A stretch of 64,000 nucleotides of DNA from contig DGLA01000008.1 in NCBI GenBank assembly GCA_002387205.1, positions 1 through 64,000 of the forward strand. The letters are read 5' to 3'. The DNA is from Stutzerimonas stutzeri (GTDB lineage: Bacteria; Pseudomonadota; Gammaproteobacteria; Pseudomonadales; Pseudomonadaceae). The notes beneath the pieces were generated by a model that worked only from the letters and a program-made list of their open reading frames with translations, was not told the origin of the DNA and made no database searches. The position numbers and the translations under genes are program-made. This document shows, piece after piece, positions 32,907-41,224 of the stretch (position 1 is the stretch's first letter; every line of letters begins with the position of its first letter).

Positions 32907-33674
32907 TCAGTAGATATTGTTTTTTTTCCAGTCATCGTCACTTTCGAGACCCTTCAAACCTTCGGTCAGCTCGTTGGGTTCGTCAAGCTTGGGTTGATGC
33001 TGGGTCTGCTCCAGCTGATTGGCGTGTGTGTAGCTTGCTTCGAGCTGTTTCAGTTGTGCTTGGTAGTCATGCTGGTTGGCCTGCTTGCGCACATACTGGA
33101 TGCCGCGCTCGAACGCTTGGCGTGCCTTGTGAGCGTGACCTTGCTGCAAGGCCTGCTGGCCGAGGTTGCTGAAGTATTCGATATGCAAGATCACCAGCAT
33201 TTTCTGGATCTGCTGCGTCCAGCGTTTCGCGGAGCTGCCGTCGAGTTGTCCGTTTTTGGCGGCCCAGATCACTTGCGCATGCAGGTCCTCAAGCAGCAGC
33301 CTGACCTGTTTGGCCTGGGCTTCGGTGACTATTCTCACGGGGGGATTCGGGACGGGAATATCCTCGCCCTTGGCCACATCCGTTCGCAGGTTATCGATGC
33401 GTGCCGCAAGAGCCGCGTCGCTGCGTTCAAGAGGCACCAGCTTCTCGGCCAGGTGTAGTTGCAGGCGCGCAAGCAGGAGCTTTAGCGACGGACTCATCAT
33501 TTGCCCGGGAAAACCGTCCGACAGGTTCGCGCAGCGGCGCAGACGGTCTGTCAGCTCGGCGCGCTGACGAGCCTTTTCCAGATTGTTCTTTTCAACGATC
33601 TGGTTGATAAAGCCAATCCCAATCAAGACGAACAGGCCAGCGATGACCAATCCTGCAATAAGACCTGGGGACAC
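32907..33674 (-). CDS. Membrane-anchored coiled-coil/helical protein, function unknown
   Basis: This 255-residue protein starts at GTG with one N-terminal membrane helix (LIAGLVIAGLFVLIGIGFINQIVE). An extended, soluble, strongly helical region follows (LEKARQRAELTDRLRRC, MLVILHIEYFSNLGQQALQQGHAHKARQAFERG), the latter resembling a TPR-like helical pair. The acidic tail ends KGLESDDDWKKNNIY. I recognise similar proteins in pseudomonads but know no function. It lies upstream of the tRNA genes on the opposite strand. Confidence 0.7.
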   Translation of the reverse strand: MSPGLIAGLVIAGLFVLIGIGFINQIVEKNNLEKARQRAELTDRLRRCANLSDGFPGQMMSPSLKLLLARLQLHLAEKLVPLERSDAALAARIDNLRTDVAKGEDIPVPNPPVRIVTEAQAKQVRLLLEDLHAQVIWAAKNGQLDGSSAKRWTQQIQKMLVILHIEYFSNLGQQALQQGHAHKARQAFERGIQYVRKQANQHDYQAQLKQLEASYTHANQLEQTQHQPKLDEPNELTEGLKGLESDDDWKKNNIY

Positions 33675-33787
33675 GTTGCACCTTCTCAGTCGGTCGGTTT
33701 CCTGGCGAGTGTAGAGGGTTGCATGGCAAGCTGATAGCGCGACAAAGCGAATGAAGTACCTGATTCAAAAAAGTTTTGTTTCGGTGC

Positions 33788-33816
33788 TTGACGACTCAGA
33801 AAGTCATCCATAGAAT
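33788..33816 (+). promoter_or_regulatory. Sigma-70 promoter of the tRNA-Glu/tRNA-Gly operon
   Basis: TTGACG (33788-33793) and TAGAAT (33811-33816) are separated by exactly 17 bases. Transcription would start about 65 bases before tRNA-Glu, and a GCGCGCC stretch follows the -10 as in stringent stable-RNA promoters. Confidence 0.85.
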
Positions 33817-33888
33817 GCGCGCCACTTGCAGCGTGAAGCTCAACGCAAACGCGGCAAGCCGGAATGAAAGCTGTAGTTTCCGGGCTGC

Positions 33889-33964
33889 GTCCCCTTCGTC
33901 TAGTGGCCTAGGACACCGCCCTTTCACGGCGGTAACAGGGGTTCGAGTCCCCTAGGGGACGCCA
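33889..33964 (+). tRNA. tRNA-Glu (anticodon TTC)
   Basis: The 76-base cloverleaf has acceptor stem GTCCCCT/AGGGGAC and anticodon loop CTTTCAC between CCGCC and GGCGG. The T-arm is CAGGG-GTTCGAGT-CCCTA type, and CCA is encoded (33962-33964). Confidence 0.98.
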
Positions 33965-33981
33965 TTTTTGTTGTAGATAGC

Positions 33982-34057
<76 letters not shown>

Positions 34058-34089
34058 AATTCGCTTCAGTCCCACTCGGCTGAAGTATG

Positions 34090-34117
34090 AAAAAAGCGAC
34101 CTTAGGGTCGCTTTTTT
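34090..34117 (+). terminator. Rho-independent terminator of the tRNA operon
   Basis: The stem GCGACC/GGTCGC is flanked by six A and six T, so it can work in both directions. It also faces the end of the minus-strand repressor gene region. Confidence 0.92.
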
Positions 34118-34338
34118 CGTTTATAGCCAGAGGCCAACAGGGAGATGAGGTTAGCGCAGCCTCCTTCTGGGCGTCTCGGCGGATCGATGTAAAGCCGGCA
34201 CTTACGGGGCTTGATCCATGCCAGTCTCGATGGCTGCAACCATGACGGCCAGGATAGTTTTACGAGGCAAGAACGATGGCAACCTCCGTCCATGTCTCAA
34301 GCACAGGAACGGGCACGCGACCGCCGGTCCGTTTTGGA

Positions 34339-34629
34339 TCAGGTGTACTTGGTGAAAATCTTGCGAACGCGTTCCAGAGTCTCGTCCGTATCCTGAGCCT
34401 GATCATGAATGGCCTCTTCGATCAGGCAGGTCAGCATCAGCCGATAGGCCTTGTCCAACGCGCTTCTAGCAGCGGAAAACTGCTGGGCAATGGCTTCGCA
34501 ATCTTCCCCCCGTCTGATCATGGCCTGGATGCCGCGCACCTGTCCTTCGACTCTCGCAAGCCGTTTCAGCATGGCCAATTGCTGGGCTGGCAGATTGGCG
34601 GATTCGGCTGGAGTAGTGAGTTCGGTCAT
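34339..34629 (-). CDS. CsoR/RcnR/FrmR-family (DUF156) transcriptional repressor
   Basis: This 96-residue all-helical repressor carries RLARVEGQVRGIQAMIRRGEDCEAIAQQFSAARSAL (the DUF156 core, residues about 23-58). The ATG at 34629 was chosen because earlier codons are not conserved. C44 matches the invariant first Cys of the family, but the second Cys is C68 (LMLTCLIEEA). By my hand alignment this is one residue before the position that is His in CsoR, RcnR and FrmR, and it does not fall on the CstR second Cys either. The inducer therefore cannot be read from the family. It is the last gene of a - strand group with rhodanese, SulP and an MBL-fold protein, which suggests a reactive-sulfur inducer. 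Confidence 0.9.
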   Translation of the reverse strand: MTELTTPAESANLPAQQLAMLKRLARVEGQVRGIQAMIRRGEDCEAIAQQFSAARSALDKAYRLMLTCLIEEAIHDQAQDTDETLERVRKIFTKYT

Positions 34630-34826
34630 GCGCCTGTACCTCGGCTTCAGGGAGTGGCTTTTGTTGGCGGGGCATCGCTTGGCTTCGCAAGCCTGCCGGC
34701 ATGCTAGCGGCACGACAAAGCGGAGCCAACTGGCCCGGGCTCAGGCTGCCGATCAGACCATCGTTTGGGCGATGGTTGCAGTCTGCCACTTCGCTAGCAA
34801 AAACCGCAGACCTGTGCTCCCCAGCG

Positions 34827-35207
34827 CTATTCAAAGCTGGGCAAGCTTGGCTTCACCGCCGTCTTGCCGGCTCCAGTCCAGGCATCGAATCCGCCTGCGA
34901 TTGATCTCACATGTAGATATCCCATGTCCTGTAGCGACGCGGCCGCCAGGGCTGCACGACCGCTGGTTTTACAGTAGAGCATTATGTTCAGGTCGCGCGC
35001 GCCGAGCTCGGGTGTTCCGCTGAACTTGAACTCCAGCAGGCCGCGCGGAATGTTCACGGCTCCGTTGATATGCCCTTCACGAAACTCGTCAGGCTCCCGT
35101 ATATCGACCAGCACGTCCGCCTGCGGCATCTGGGCTTCTGCGTCGTCTACCGAAATTTCCTGGATGTGGGTTCTGGCTTGTTCGACCAGGTCATGTGCGC
35201 TCTTCAT
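34827..35207 (-). CDS. Single-domain rhodanese (thiosulfate/persulfide sulfurtransferase)
   Basis: The 126-residue cytoplasmic rhodanese has VDIREPDEFREGHINGAVNIPRG and the active loop YCKTSGRAALAA with catalytic Cys and a basic Arg, followed by IAGGFDAW. It carries a sulfane sulfur on the Cys. It starts 14 bases after the SulP stop, so the two are co-transcribed. A 197-base gap separates it from the DUF156 gene. It is a typical partner of persulfide dioxygenase-like enzymes. Confidence 0.93.
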   Translation of the reverse strand: MKSAHDLVEQARTHIQEISVDDAEAQMPQADVLVDIREPDEFREGHINGAVNIPRGLLEFKFSGTPELGARDLNIMLYCKTSGRAALAAASLQDMGYLHVRSIAGGFDAWTGAGKTAVKPSLPSFE

Positions 35208-35221
35208 TTGTCACTCTCCAC

Positions 35222-36982
35222 TTATGCATGTCGGTTGCTACGCCGTGACTCAAAGCTTGCAGGGTGGTCTGCGGATCGCAGCGTGAGCAATGCTTCGTAC
35301 TGGCTGATGAATACCTGGCCGCCAAAAAGCTCAAGGAAATCGGTACGCCGCAGGCGATCCATGACCGGTCCTTTCACCTCGGATAGGTGCAGCTGGACGC
35401 CTCCTGCATGCAGGCGGGATGTTATGGCCTCCAGGCTCTCCAGGGCGCTGGCATCAATCAGGTTCACGCCGGAACACATCAGCACCAGATGTTTGGCCTG
35501 TGGATAGCGTCCAGTCAGCTCGGCGATGCGGTCCTCCAGAAAGCGAGCATTCGGGAAGTACAGGCTTTCGTCGACACGCACGGAAAGCACGCTGGGGCTC
35601 TGTATCACGTCAAAGCGTTCGACATTGCGAAAATGTTCATTACCTGGCAGCTGCCCGACCACGGCGACATGGGGATGACTGGTTCGCCAGAGAAATAGCA
35701 GTAGCGACAGGCAGACGCCCAAGATGATGCCTGTCTCCACGCCAATCAGCAGTACACCCAGTATCGTCACGGCCATTGCTGCGGCGTCCTGGCGAGAATA
35801 GCGCCAGGTGCGCAGGAGCGCATCGAGGTTGACCAGGCTGAGCACCGCAACGATTATCGTGGCGGCCAGAACGGCATGCGGCAGGTTATGAAAGAGCGGT
35901 GTAAAGAACAGAACGGTCAGGGACAGACCCGCTGCGGTCAGGCCGCCAGCCAGAGGTGTCTGGGCGCCTGCATCGAAGTTGACCACTGAGCGGGCGAACC
36001 CACCCGTCACTGGAAATCCGCCACTCATGGCTGCCGCGATATTGGCGCCACCCAGGGCGATCAGCTCCTGATTGGGCTCGATTCGCTCGCGGCGCCTGGC
36101 CGCCAAGGTCTGAGCCACGGATACCGACTCCACGAAGCCGACCAGACTGATGAGTACAGCCGCTGGCAGCAGCTGCAAGGCAAGTTGCGGATCAAGCTGG
36201 GGCACGCCTAGCGGCGGAAGCCCCCCGGGCACCTCGCCGACGACGCGAACCCCGGCTTCGACAAGCTGAAATGCACTGACCCCCACGATCGAGGCTAGCA
36301 GCGCCATGACGGGGCCGAGCCTGGCCAAGGTGCCGGACATGCCTACGCTCATGCCGAGGCGCTGCAGCGAGTTACCCAGCCGGGTACGCACCAGATATAA
36401 AAACAGCAAGCTGATGGCGCCGACGCCGAGCGTAGGCAGGTGCGTTTGCGGCAACCCGACGATCAGCTTCTTCACTAGCGTGAATGCGTTATCGCCACTG
36501 ATCGAGAGACCAAGGATGTGCTTGAGCTGGCCAATGGCGATGAGAATGGCTGAGGCGCTGATGAAACCCGATATCACCGGGTGACTGAGAAAGTTCGCAA
36601 GAAACCCCAGCCTCAATATCGCCATGATCAGCAAGACCGCGCCGCAAAGCATGGCCAGCATCATCGCTGCGCTTGCGTATTCGGTGCTGCCAGGGACGAA
36701 TAGAGGGCCCAGTGCTGCCGCCGTCATCAGCGACACCACGGCAACAGGGCCAACGGCCAGGGTGCGACTGGTGCCGAACAGGGTATAGGCGAGTAGCGGA
36801 AGAATACTGGCATAAAGCCCGGCAGCAGGTGGAAGACCGGCAAGCATGGCGTAGGCCAGGCTCTGTGGGATCAACATCAGGGTCACGATCAGCGCGGCCA
36901 GGCCATCCTTGGCCGCGGCTGCCCGATCATAGTGTTTCGCCCATTGCAGGCAGGGCAGATAACGGGCCAGTCGCTCATTCAT
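35222..36982 (-). CDS. SulP-family anion transporter with STAS domain
   Basis: The 586-residue SLC26/SulP transporter has 10-12 hydrophobic segments with the family signature around GLAALIVTLMLIPQSLAYAML and GLYASILPLLAYTLFGTSR. A cytoplasmic C-terminal STAS domain spans about 445-565 (VLSVRVDESLYFPNARFLED, LMCSGVNLIDASALESLEA). The ATG at 36982 fits the family start better than upstream codons and follows GGGAAG. The substrate may be sulfate, sulfite or bicarbonate; the rhodanese and MBL-fold neighbours favour a sulfur oxyanion. Confidence 0.92.
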   Translation of the reverse strand: MNERLARYLPCLQWAKHYDRAAAAKDGLAALIVTLMLIPQSLAYAMLAGLPPAAGLYASILPLLAYTLFGTSRTLAVGPVAVVSLMTAAALGPLFVPGSTEYASAAMMLAMLCGAVLLIMAILRLGFLANFLSHPVISGFISASAILIAIGQLKHILGLSISGDNAFTLVKKLIVGLPQTHLPTLGVGAISLLFLYLVRTRLGNSLQRLGMSVGMSGTLARLGPVMALLASIVGVSAFQLVEAGVRVVGEVPGGLPPLGVPQLDPQLALQLLPAAVLISLVGFVESVSVAQTLAARRRERIEPNQELIALGGANIAAAMSGGFPVTGGFARSVVNFDAGAQTPLAGGLTAAGLSLTVLFFTPLFHNLPHAVLAATIIVAVLSLVNLDALLRTWRYSRQDAAAMAVTILGVLLIGVETGIILGVCLSLLLFLWRTSHPHVAVVGQLPGNEHFRNVERFDVIQSPSVLSVRVDESLYFPNARFLEDRIAELTGRYPQAKHLVLMCSGVNLIDASALESLEAITSRLHAGGVQLHLSEVKGPVMDRLRRTDFLELFGGQVFISQYEALLTLRSADHPASFESRRSNRHA

Positions 36983-37255
36983 TCTTTGTTCTTCCCAGGT
37001 GACATGGCGGGTTTTCAGGGGCCGTGGCCCGATGTGTTCTGATCGGCCCGTTTGTTTGCGCTGCAAGCCGCTCATGCTTTTCAAGGTCAATCATGACGTG
37101 GCGACCTGGCACGTATTGGTTATCGGGTGCGGATGGCGCTGCAGGCGTAGCGGCTGGCCGTTTGGCTTGTTTCTGTCCACGGGTCCACATTCGCAACAGG
37201 CCATGGCCAGACCTTTATCCGGTAGATACGTCATGAAGGGTGGTCGGCGCAGGCG

Positions 37256-38119
37256 TTACAGCACGTTAAGGGGAATCTTCAGGTAACGCGTGCCGTTGCT
37301 TTCGGGCTCGGGCAGCCGGCCGCCGCGCATGTTGACCTGTACAGCGGGCAAGATCAGCGTAGGCATTGCCAGGGTCGCGTCTCGCGCAATACGCATCGCG
37401 ACGAATTGGTCTTCGCTGATGCCGCTGTGTATGTGCACATTGTGCTCACGTTCGGCTGCGATGGTTGTTTCGTAGCGGAACGCCTCGCGGCCCGGAGCTC
37501 CGTAATCGTGGCACATGAATACCCGCGTCTCGCCGGGCAACATGAATAGCTTCTGGATCGACCGATAGAGCGTACGAGCGTCCCCGCCTGGGAAATCACA
37601 GCGGGCGGTGCCGTAATCCGGCATGAACAGCGTATCGCCGACAAATGCTGCATCGCCGATCACGTAGGTCATGCAGGCAGGCGTGTGGCCGGGCGTGTGG
37701 ATTGCCTGCGCCCGGATATTGCCAACCTCGAAGGTATCGCCATCCCCGAACAAACAGTCGAACTGACGGCCGTCTGTGGCGAACTCGCTGCCGGTATTGA
37801 ACAGTTTGCCGAAGCTTTCCTGTACAGCTGTGATTCGATCGCCTATTGCCAGCCGGCCACCCAAGCGTTCTTTCAGGTATGGCGCGGCGCTGAGGTGATC
37901 GGCATGGACATGCGTTTCCAGAAGCCATTGCACTTCAAGCTCATGCTCGAGCACATGCCTGATCAGGGCGTCCGCTGCGGTAAACGTGCTGCGACCAGAC
38001 GCTGGATCATAGTTCAGCACGGGATCGATCAACGCGCAGCGGTGGGTTTCAGGGTCACTAACGACGTAGCTATAGGTGAACGTGGCAGGGTCAAAGAAGG
38101 CTGTAACGTGGGCGCCCAT
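37256..38119 (-). CDS. ETHE1/Blh-like metallo-beta-lactamase-fold protein (likely persulfide dioxygenase)
   Basis: This 287-residue MBL-fold protein has the metal motif ETHVHADHLSAAPYL, His in IHTPGHTPACMTYVIG, Asp in FVGDTLFMPDYGTARCDFP and the distal His in VFMCHDYGAPGR. The last two segments are typical of the Blh/ETHE1 subgroup rather than of glyoxalase II. Such iron enzymes oxidise glutathione persulfide to sulfite. The ATG at 38119 follows GAGGAG. It is the first gene of the - strand group, and a G-tract inverted repeat lies just upstream. Confidence 0.88.
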   Translation of the reverse strand: MGAHVTAFFDPATFTYSYVVSDPETHRCALIDPVLNYDPASGRSTFTAADALIRHVLEHELEVQWLLETHVHADHLSAAPYLKERLGGRLAIGDRITAVQESFGKLFNTGSEFATDGRQFDCLFGDGDTFEVGNIRAQAIHTPGHTPACMTYVIGDAAFVGDTLFMPDYGTARCDFPGGDARTLYRSIQKLFMLPGETRVFMCHDYGAPGREAFRYETTIAAEREHNVHIHSGISEDQFVAMRIARDATLAMPTLILPAVQVNMRGGRLPEPESNGTRYLKIPLNVL

Positions 38120-38138
38120 GGTGTGCTCCTCTTCACCA

Positions 38139-38158
38139 GATATACAGGTGGGGGTATC
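38139..38158 (-). promoter_or_regulatory. Candidate DUF156-repressor operator before the MBL-fold gene
   Basis: The 20-base element reads GATACCCCCACCTGTATATC on the - strand. It has GATA/TATC ends and a C5 tract, the general shape of CsoR/RcnR/FrmR operators (TA-C/G tract-TA). It lies 20-39 bases upstream of the ATG. A second perfect palindrome, TATAGGCCTATA, is at 38186-38197. Binding is inferred. Confidence 0.45.
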
Positions 38159-38159
38159 T

Positions 38160-38532
38160 GAAGCGAGTTTAGACCGTATTTTTGTTATAGGCCTATAGCA
38201 ATTGGTTATTACGACGGAACCGGTGATGCTGCGGGAAGCTATGCTGCTTCTACGTTGCGGGAAGCTGCGCTGGCGGTACTGCCGCAAGCGACGAGGCGCA
38301 CGACGGATGCAGTAACACGCCGGACGGTCGCTTCACATCTGACCCGCACGAAACCAGACGAAAGCCCCGCGACACCGCACTTTGCACGGACATTCAGCCT
38401 GTGTTGAATCATCGGCGACCTGCTGGACTCGAATAGCGGTGAACAAGTTTTGGTGTTTGACCATGGCAGCCGTAATCTCGACCCGAGCGGGGCTGCGTAC
38501 GATGGGTTCCGCTTTTTCAGGACTAGGTGATT
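38160..38532. other. Non-coding gap between the MBL-fold and ZIP genes
   Basis: I see no convincing gene. It contains the palindrome TATAGGCCTATA (38186-38197), which with the preceding 38139-38158 element lies in the - strand promoter area. An 11-base direct repeat TGCGGGAAGCT (38230-38240 and 38256-38266) is also present. The promoter of the ZIP gene should lie toward the right end. Confidence 0.4.
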
Positions 38533-39465
38533 ATGGCGTCAACTGTTCAAAGTCCCGCTGCTACGTTACGTTCCGTCTGGCTTGCCCAGGCCCAGGCAAG
38601 TCCCTGGATTACGCTGAGTCTTGCTGCCACGGCGGTTGCGGTCCTGGCACTGCTGATCGCCGGTGGCATCAATGCATTCCAGATCAGCGAAGCCAGTCAT
38701 GTTCGCTACGCCATGCTCGGCGGCAGCGCCGGTTTCGTCGCGACGGCAGCGGGGGCGTTACTGGCGATTGGCTTGCGGAATATCTCCACTCGGGCCCAGG
38801 ACAGCATGCTTGGTTTCGCGGCCGGCATGATGCTGGCAGCCAGCGCGTTCTCCCTGATATTGCCGGGGCTGGCAGCCGGGCGCGAGCTGTTTGGCAATGG
38901 CGCTGCTGCCGCGCTGACGGTTGTGGCTGGCCTCGGTCTTGGCGTGCTGCTCATGCTTGGCCTGGATTACTTCACGCCGCACGAGCATGAAAGCACCGGT
39001 CCCCGTGGCCCGGAATTCGAGCGCCTTAATCGTGTCTGGCTGTTCGTGCTTGCCATCGCACTGCACAACATTCCGGAAGGTATGGCCATCGGCGTGAGTT
39101 TTGCCAAGGGAGACCTGAGCGTCGGATTGCCCCTGACCACCGCGATCTCCATTCAGGACATCCCAGAAGGACTTGCTGTTGCGCTGGCGCTGCGCACGAC
39201 AGGCCTGTCTGCGCGCGCGTCGGTGCTGGTGGCGATAGCGTCCGGGCTGCTCGAGCCGGTCGGGGCTCTGGTAGGCATCGGCATGTCGAGCGGCTTCGCC
39301 ATCGCTTATCCGGTCAGCCTTGGTTTGGCTGCGGGCGCGATGATCTTCGTGGTTTCCCACGAGGTGATTCCCGAGACGCACCGCAATGGTCACCAGACGC
39401 CTGCCACCCTAGGCCTGATGGTGGGGTTCGCCGTGATGATGTTCCTGGATACTGCGCTGGGTTGA
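38533..39465 (+). CDS. ZIP-family divalent metal transporter
   Basis: The 310-residue protein has eight predicted membrane segments. The two metal-site motifs, HNIPEG (TM4) and QDIPEG (TM5), follow the GufA/BbZIP pattern, in which TM5 has Q rather than H. A histidine-containing loop (TPHEHESTGPRG) precedes TM4. It probably imports zinc or iron. The ATG at 38533 is preferred to the GTG at 38527. It is convergent with the flavoprotein downstream. Confidence 0.9.
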   Translation: MASTVQSPAATLRSVWLAQAQASPWITLSLAATAVAVLALLIAGGINAFQISEASHVRYAMLGGSAGFVATAAGALLAIGLRNISTRAQDSMLGFAAGMMLAASAFSLILPGLAAGRELFGNGAAAALTVVAGLGLGVLLMLGLDYFTPHEHESTGPRGPEFERLNRVWLFVLAIALHNIPEGMAIGVSFAKGDLSVGLPLTTAISIQDIPEGLAVALALRTTGLSARASVLVAIASGLLEPVGALVGIGMSSGFAIAYPVSLGLAAGAMIFVVSHEVIPETHRNGHQTPATLGLMVGFAVMMFLDTALG

Positions 39466-39531
39466 GTCCGATCAAACCGGCGCAGCCTGCGCAAGGCAGC
39501 TAGGTATGTCCTGATGCACGCCGAACGCCGA

Positions 39532-40518
39532 TCAGAGGTTCTCCAGCAGCCTGCGCGCGGCTTCCTGGCCGCTGAGCCAGGCACCTTCCACCCGTCCTGA
39601 CAGGCACCAGTCGCCGCAGGCATACAGGCCGATATGCGCATCAGCCAGGGCGCCCCATTCGTGGGATTGGCCGGGTCGGGCATAGAGCCAGCGATGAGCA
39701 AGCGTGACTTCAGGGGCGGGAACGATGCAGTCGATCAGTTCGGCAAATGCGCCATGCAATTGTTCGATGATCGCCTCCCTCGGTTGATCCAGATGCTGCC
39801 GGCTCCAGGCGCTCGTTGCATGCAATACCCAGCTGTCGAGCGGGTCGTCGCGTCCGGGTTTGCTGCGATGGCGCGCTACCCAGTCAAGCGCGTCATCCTG
39901 AACGAAACAGGCCTCCAGTTGGGTTTCCAGGGGCTTGGCAAATGCCAGTGCCACCGACCAGGTAGGCTCCATGGCGACACTTGCGGCCACCGCAGCCAGT
40001 TTTGGCGCCGTGGCCAGGAGGGTGCTGGCCTGAGGCGCGGGGATCGCAACGATGACCTGGCTGAAAGGGCCATGATTGTTTCCGTCGGCATCAACCAGCG
40101 TCCAGAATTGCTCGCCGTGAAACACTTCAGTTATGCGGCAGCCGAGTCGGGTTGGCATCTCGCCGAGCATGCCCCGCGCTATATCGCCCATCCGAGGGGC
40201 GCCAACCCAGCGCAGCTGCTCGTCGGCTGAAGGAGAGAGTTGACCGCCGCGCGCCTGGTACAGATTCGGTGACCATTCGGCGGCCCAACCCTGTGCCTGC
40301 CACTGGAGAACCGCTTCGGTAAAACGGCGATCGCGAGCGGTGAAATATTGCGCACCAAGATCCAGGGTTCCAGCTTCGCTTCGCTTGGTTGCCATGCGCC
40401 CGCCAATGGTCCGACTCTTGTCGAACAGTTGAACGCCGAGTCCGGCGCTCTGTAATGCGTGGGCCGCCGACAGGCCGGCCATGCCGGTACCGACGATTGC
40501 GATAGGAGCTCTGCTCAT
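39532..40518 (-). CDS. Renalase-like FAD-dependent amine-oxidase-fold protein
   Basis: The 328-residue protein has an N-terminal dinucleotide-binding motif IAIVGTGMAGLSAAHAL and the following IGGRMATKR. The middle segment LDLGAQYFTARDRRF and the C-terminal FAD motif IGLYACGDWCLSGRVEGAWLSG are typical of the COG3380 renalase-like family in pseudomonads. The likely substrate is an aberrant NAD(P)H isomer, by analogy with Pseudomonas renalases. The start at 40518 (SRAPIAIVGTG) was chosen because the Rossmann fold begins there. Confidence 0.88.
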   Translation of the reverse strand: MSRAPIAIVGTGMAGLSAAHALQSAGLGVQLFDKSRTIGGRMATKRSEAGTLDLGAQYFTARDRRFTEAVLQWQAQGWAAEWSPNLYQARGGQLSPSADEQLRWVGAPRMGDIARGMLGEMPTRLGCRITEVFHGEQFWTLVDADGNNHGPFSQVIVAIPAPQASTLLATAPKLAAVAASVAMEPTWSVALAFAKPLETQLEACFVQDDALDWVARHRSKPGRDDPLDSWVLHATSAWSRQHLDQPREAIIEQLHGAFAELIDCIVPAPEVTLAHRWLYARPGQSHEWGALADAHIGLYACGDWCLSGRVEGAWLSGQEAARRLLENL

Positions 40519-40870
40519 GCTTACCTCTTTGCTAGCGCCGTCAGTTCTCCGCTGCACGACCACTGCGCTGGTTTCGTTCGGTCATGATGCCGTCTGCTCG
40601 CGAACGGCATGTGCTGATGCGTTTCCTATCCTTAAACAGACTGGTGGTTTTGCCTAGGGGTTCGGGCTGGTCTGGCCACAATCAACAGGTTCTGCCTGGC
40701 TCAGCTGACGGACGGTGGCTAAGGGGGCCGGTGCTTTTCGCTACTTTCGCATGGCCGCTCTGGCTCAGCGGCGAGGAGGGCCACGGCGCCTCGTCTTGGG
40801 GAGTTTCATTCAACGGTTGTATCTTCGAGGCAAGCCGGTACAATGGCGCCGCTCGCCGCCAGGCGGGTTT
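40519..40870. other. Non-coding gap upstream of the SRP RNA
   Basis: About 350 bases without a credible gene; open frames here run through the SRP RNA and are not believable. The right part contains the SRP RNA promoter. Confidence 0.5.
40817..40844 (+). promoter_or_regulatory. Sigma-70 promoter of the SRP RNA gene
   Basis: TTGTAT (40817-40822) and TACAAT (40839-40844) are separated by 16 bases, followed by a GC-rich discriminator. Transcription would start near 40851, about 20 bases before the RNA stem. Confidence 0.65.
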
Positions 40871-40995
40871 CGTTATGGTGGCCCTGCCGGTCCCCCCGCA
40901 ACGATCAGCCGTGAACCCGGTCAGATCCGGAAGGAAGCAGCCGCAGCGGTGACATTGTGTGCCGGGGTGTGGCTGGTAGGGCTGCCTCCATAACG
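40871..40995 (+). ncRNA. ffs: Signal recognition particle 4.5S RNA
   Basis: The conserved apical core GGTCAGATCCGGAAGGAAGCAGCC (given here as GGTCAGATCCGG followed by AAGGAAGCAGCC) and the distal GTGTGCCGGGGTGTGGCTGG define the SRP RNA. The ends CGTTATGG (40871-40878) and CCATAACG (40988-40995) pair perfectly, closing the long hairpin. The exact mature ends are not visible and may lie a few bases inside. Confidence 0.96.
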
Positions 40996-41224
40996 AAGCG
41001 TGACTCCTTCCCGTGTCCCGCCTTCATCCCTGACGTTTTCTGGTGTCGCCCATTTTTGCGACTGGTCGCCTCGTGCTGAAATGCAAATGGTGAGGCATAC
41101 GCTCGTGCCTTGCTCAGGTTGCAGGGATCATCTGCCGTCTCGCCCGGCTTTTGCCAGGCCGGTCCGCTGCGGCTCAGGCATGACAGGACCGCCTACCATC
41201 TACCCAGCTGTGAGGTGACACGCT

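Noticed and set aside
38533..39465. QDIPEG in the ZIP transporter as a missing metal-site His
   Set aside because: The GufA/BbZIP branch normally has Q at this position, so it is not a defect.
40584..40993. + strand frames across the SRP RNA
   Set aside because: They run through the conserved SRP RNA core, have no recognisable domain and lack a good RBS.
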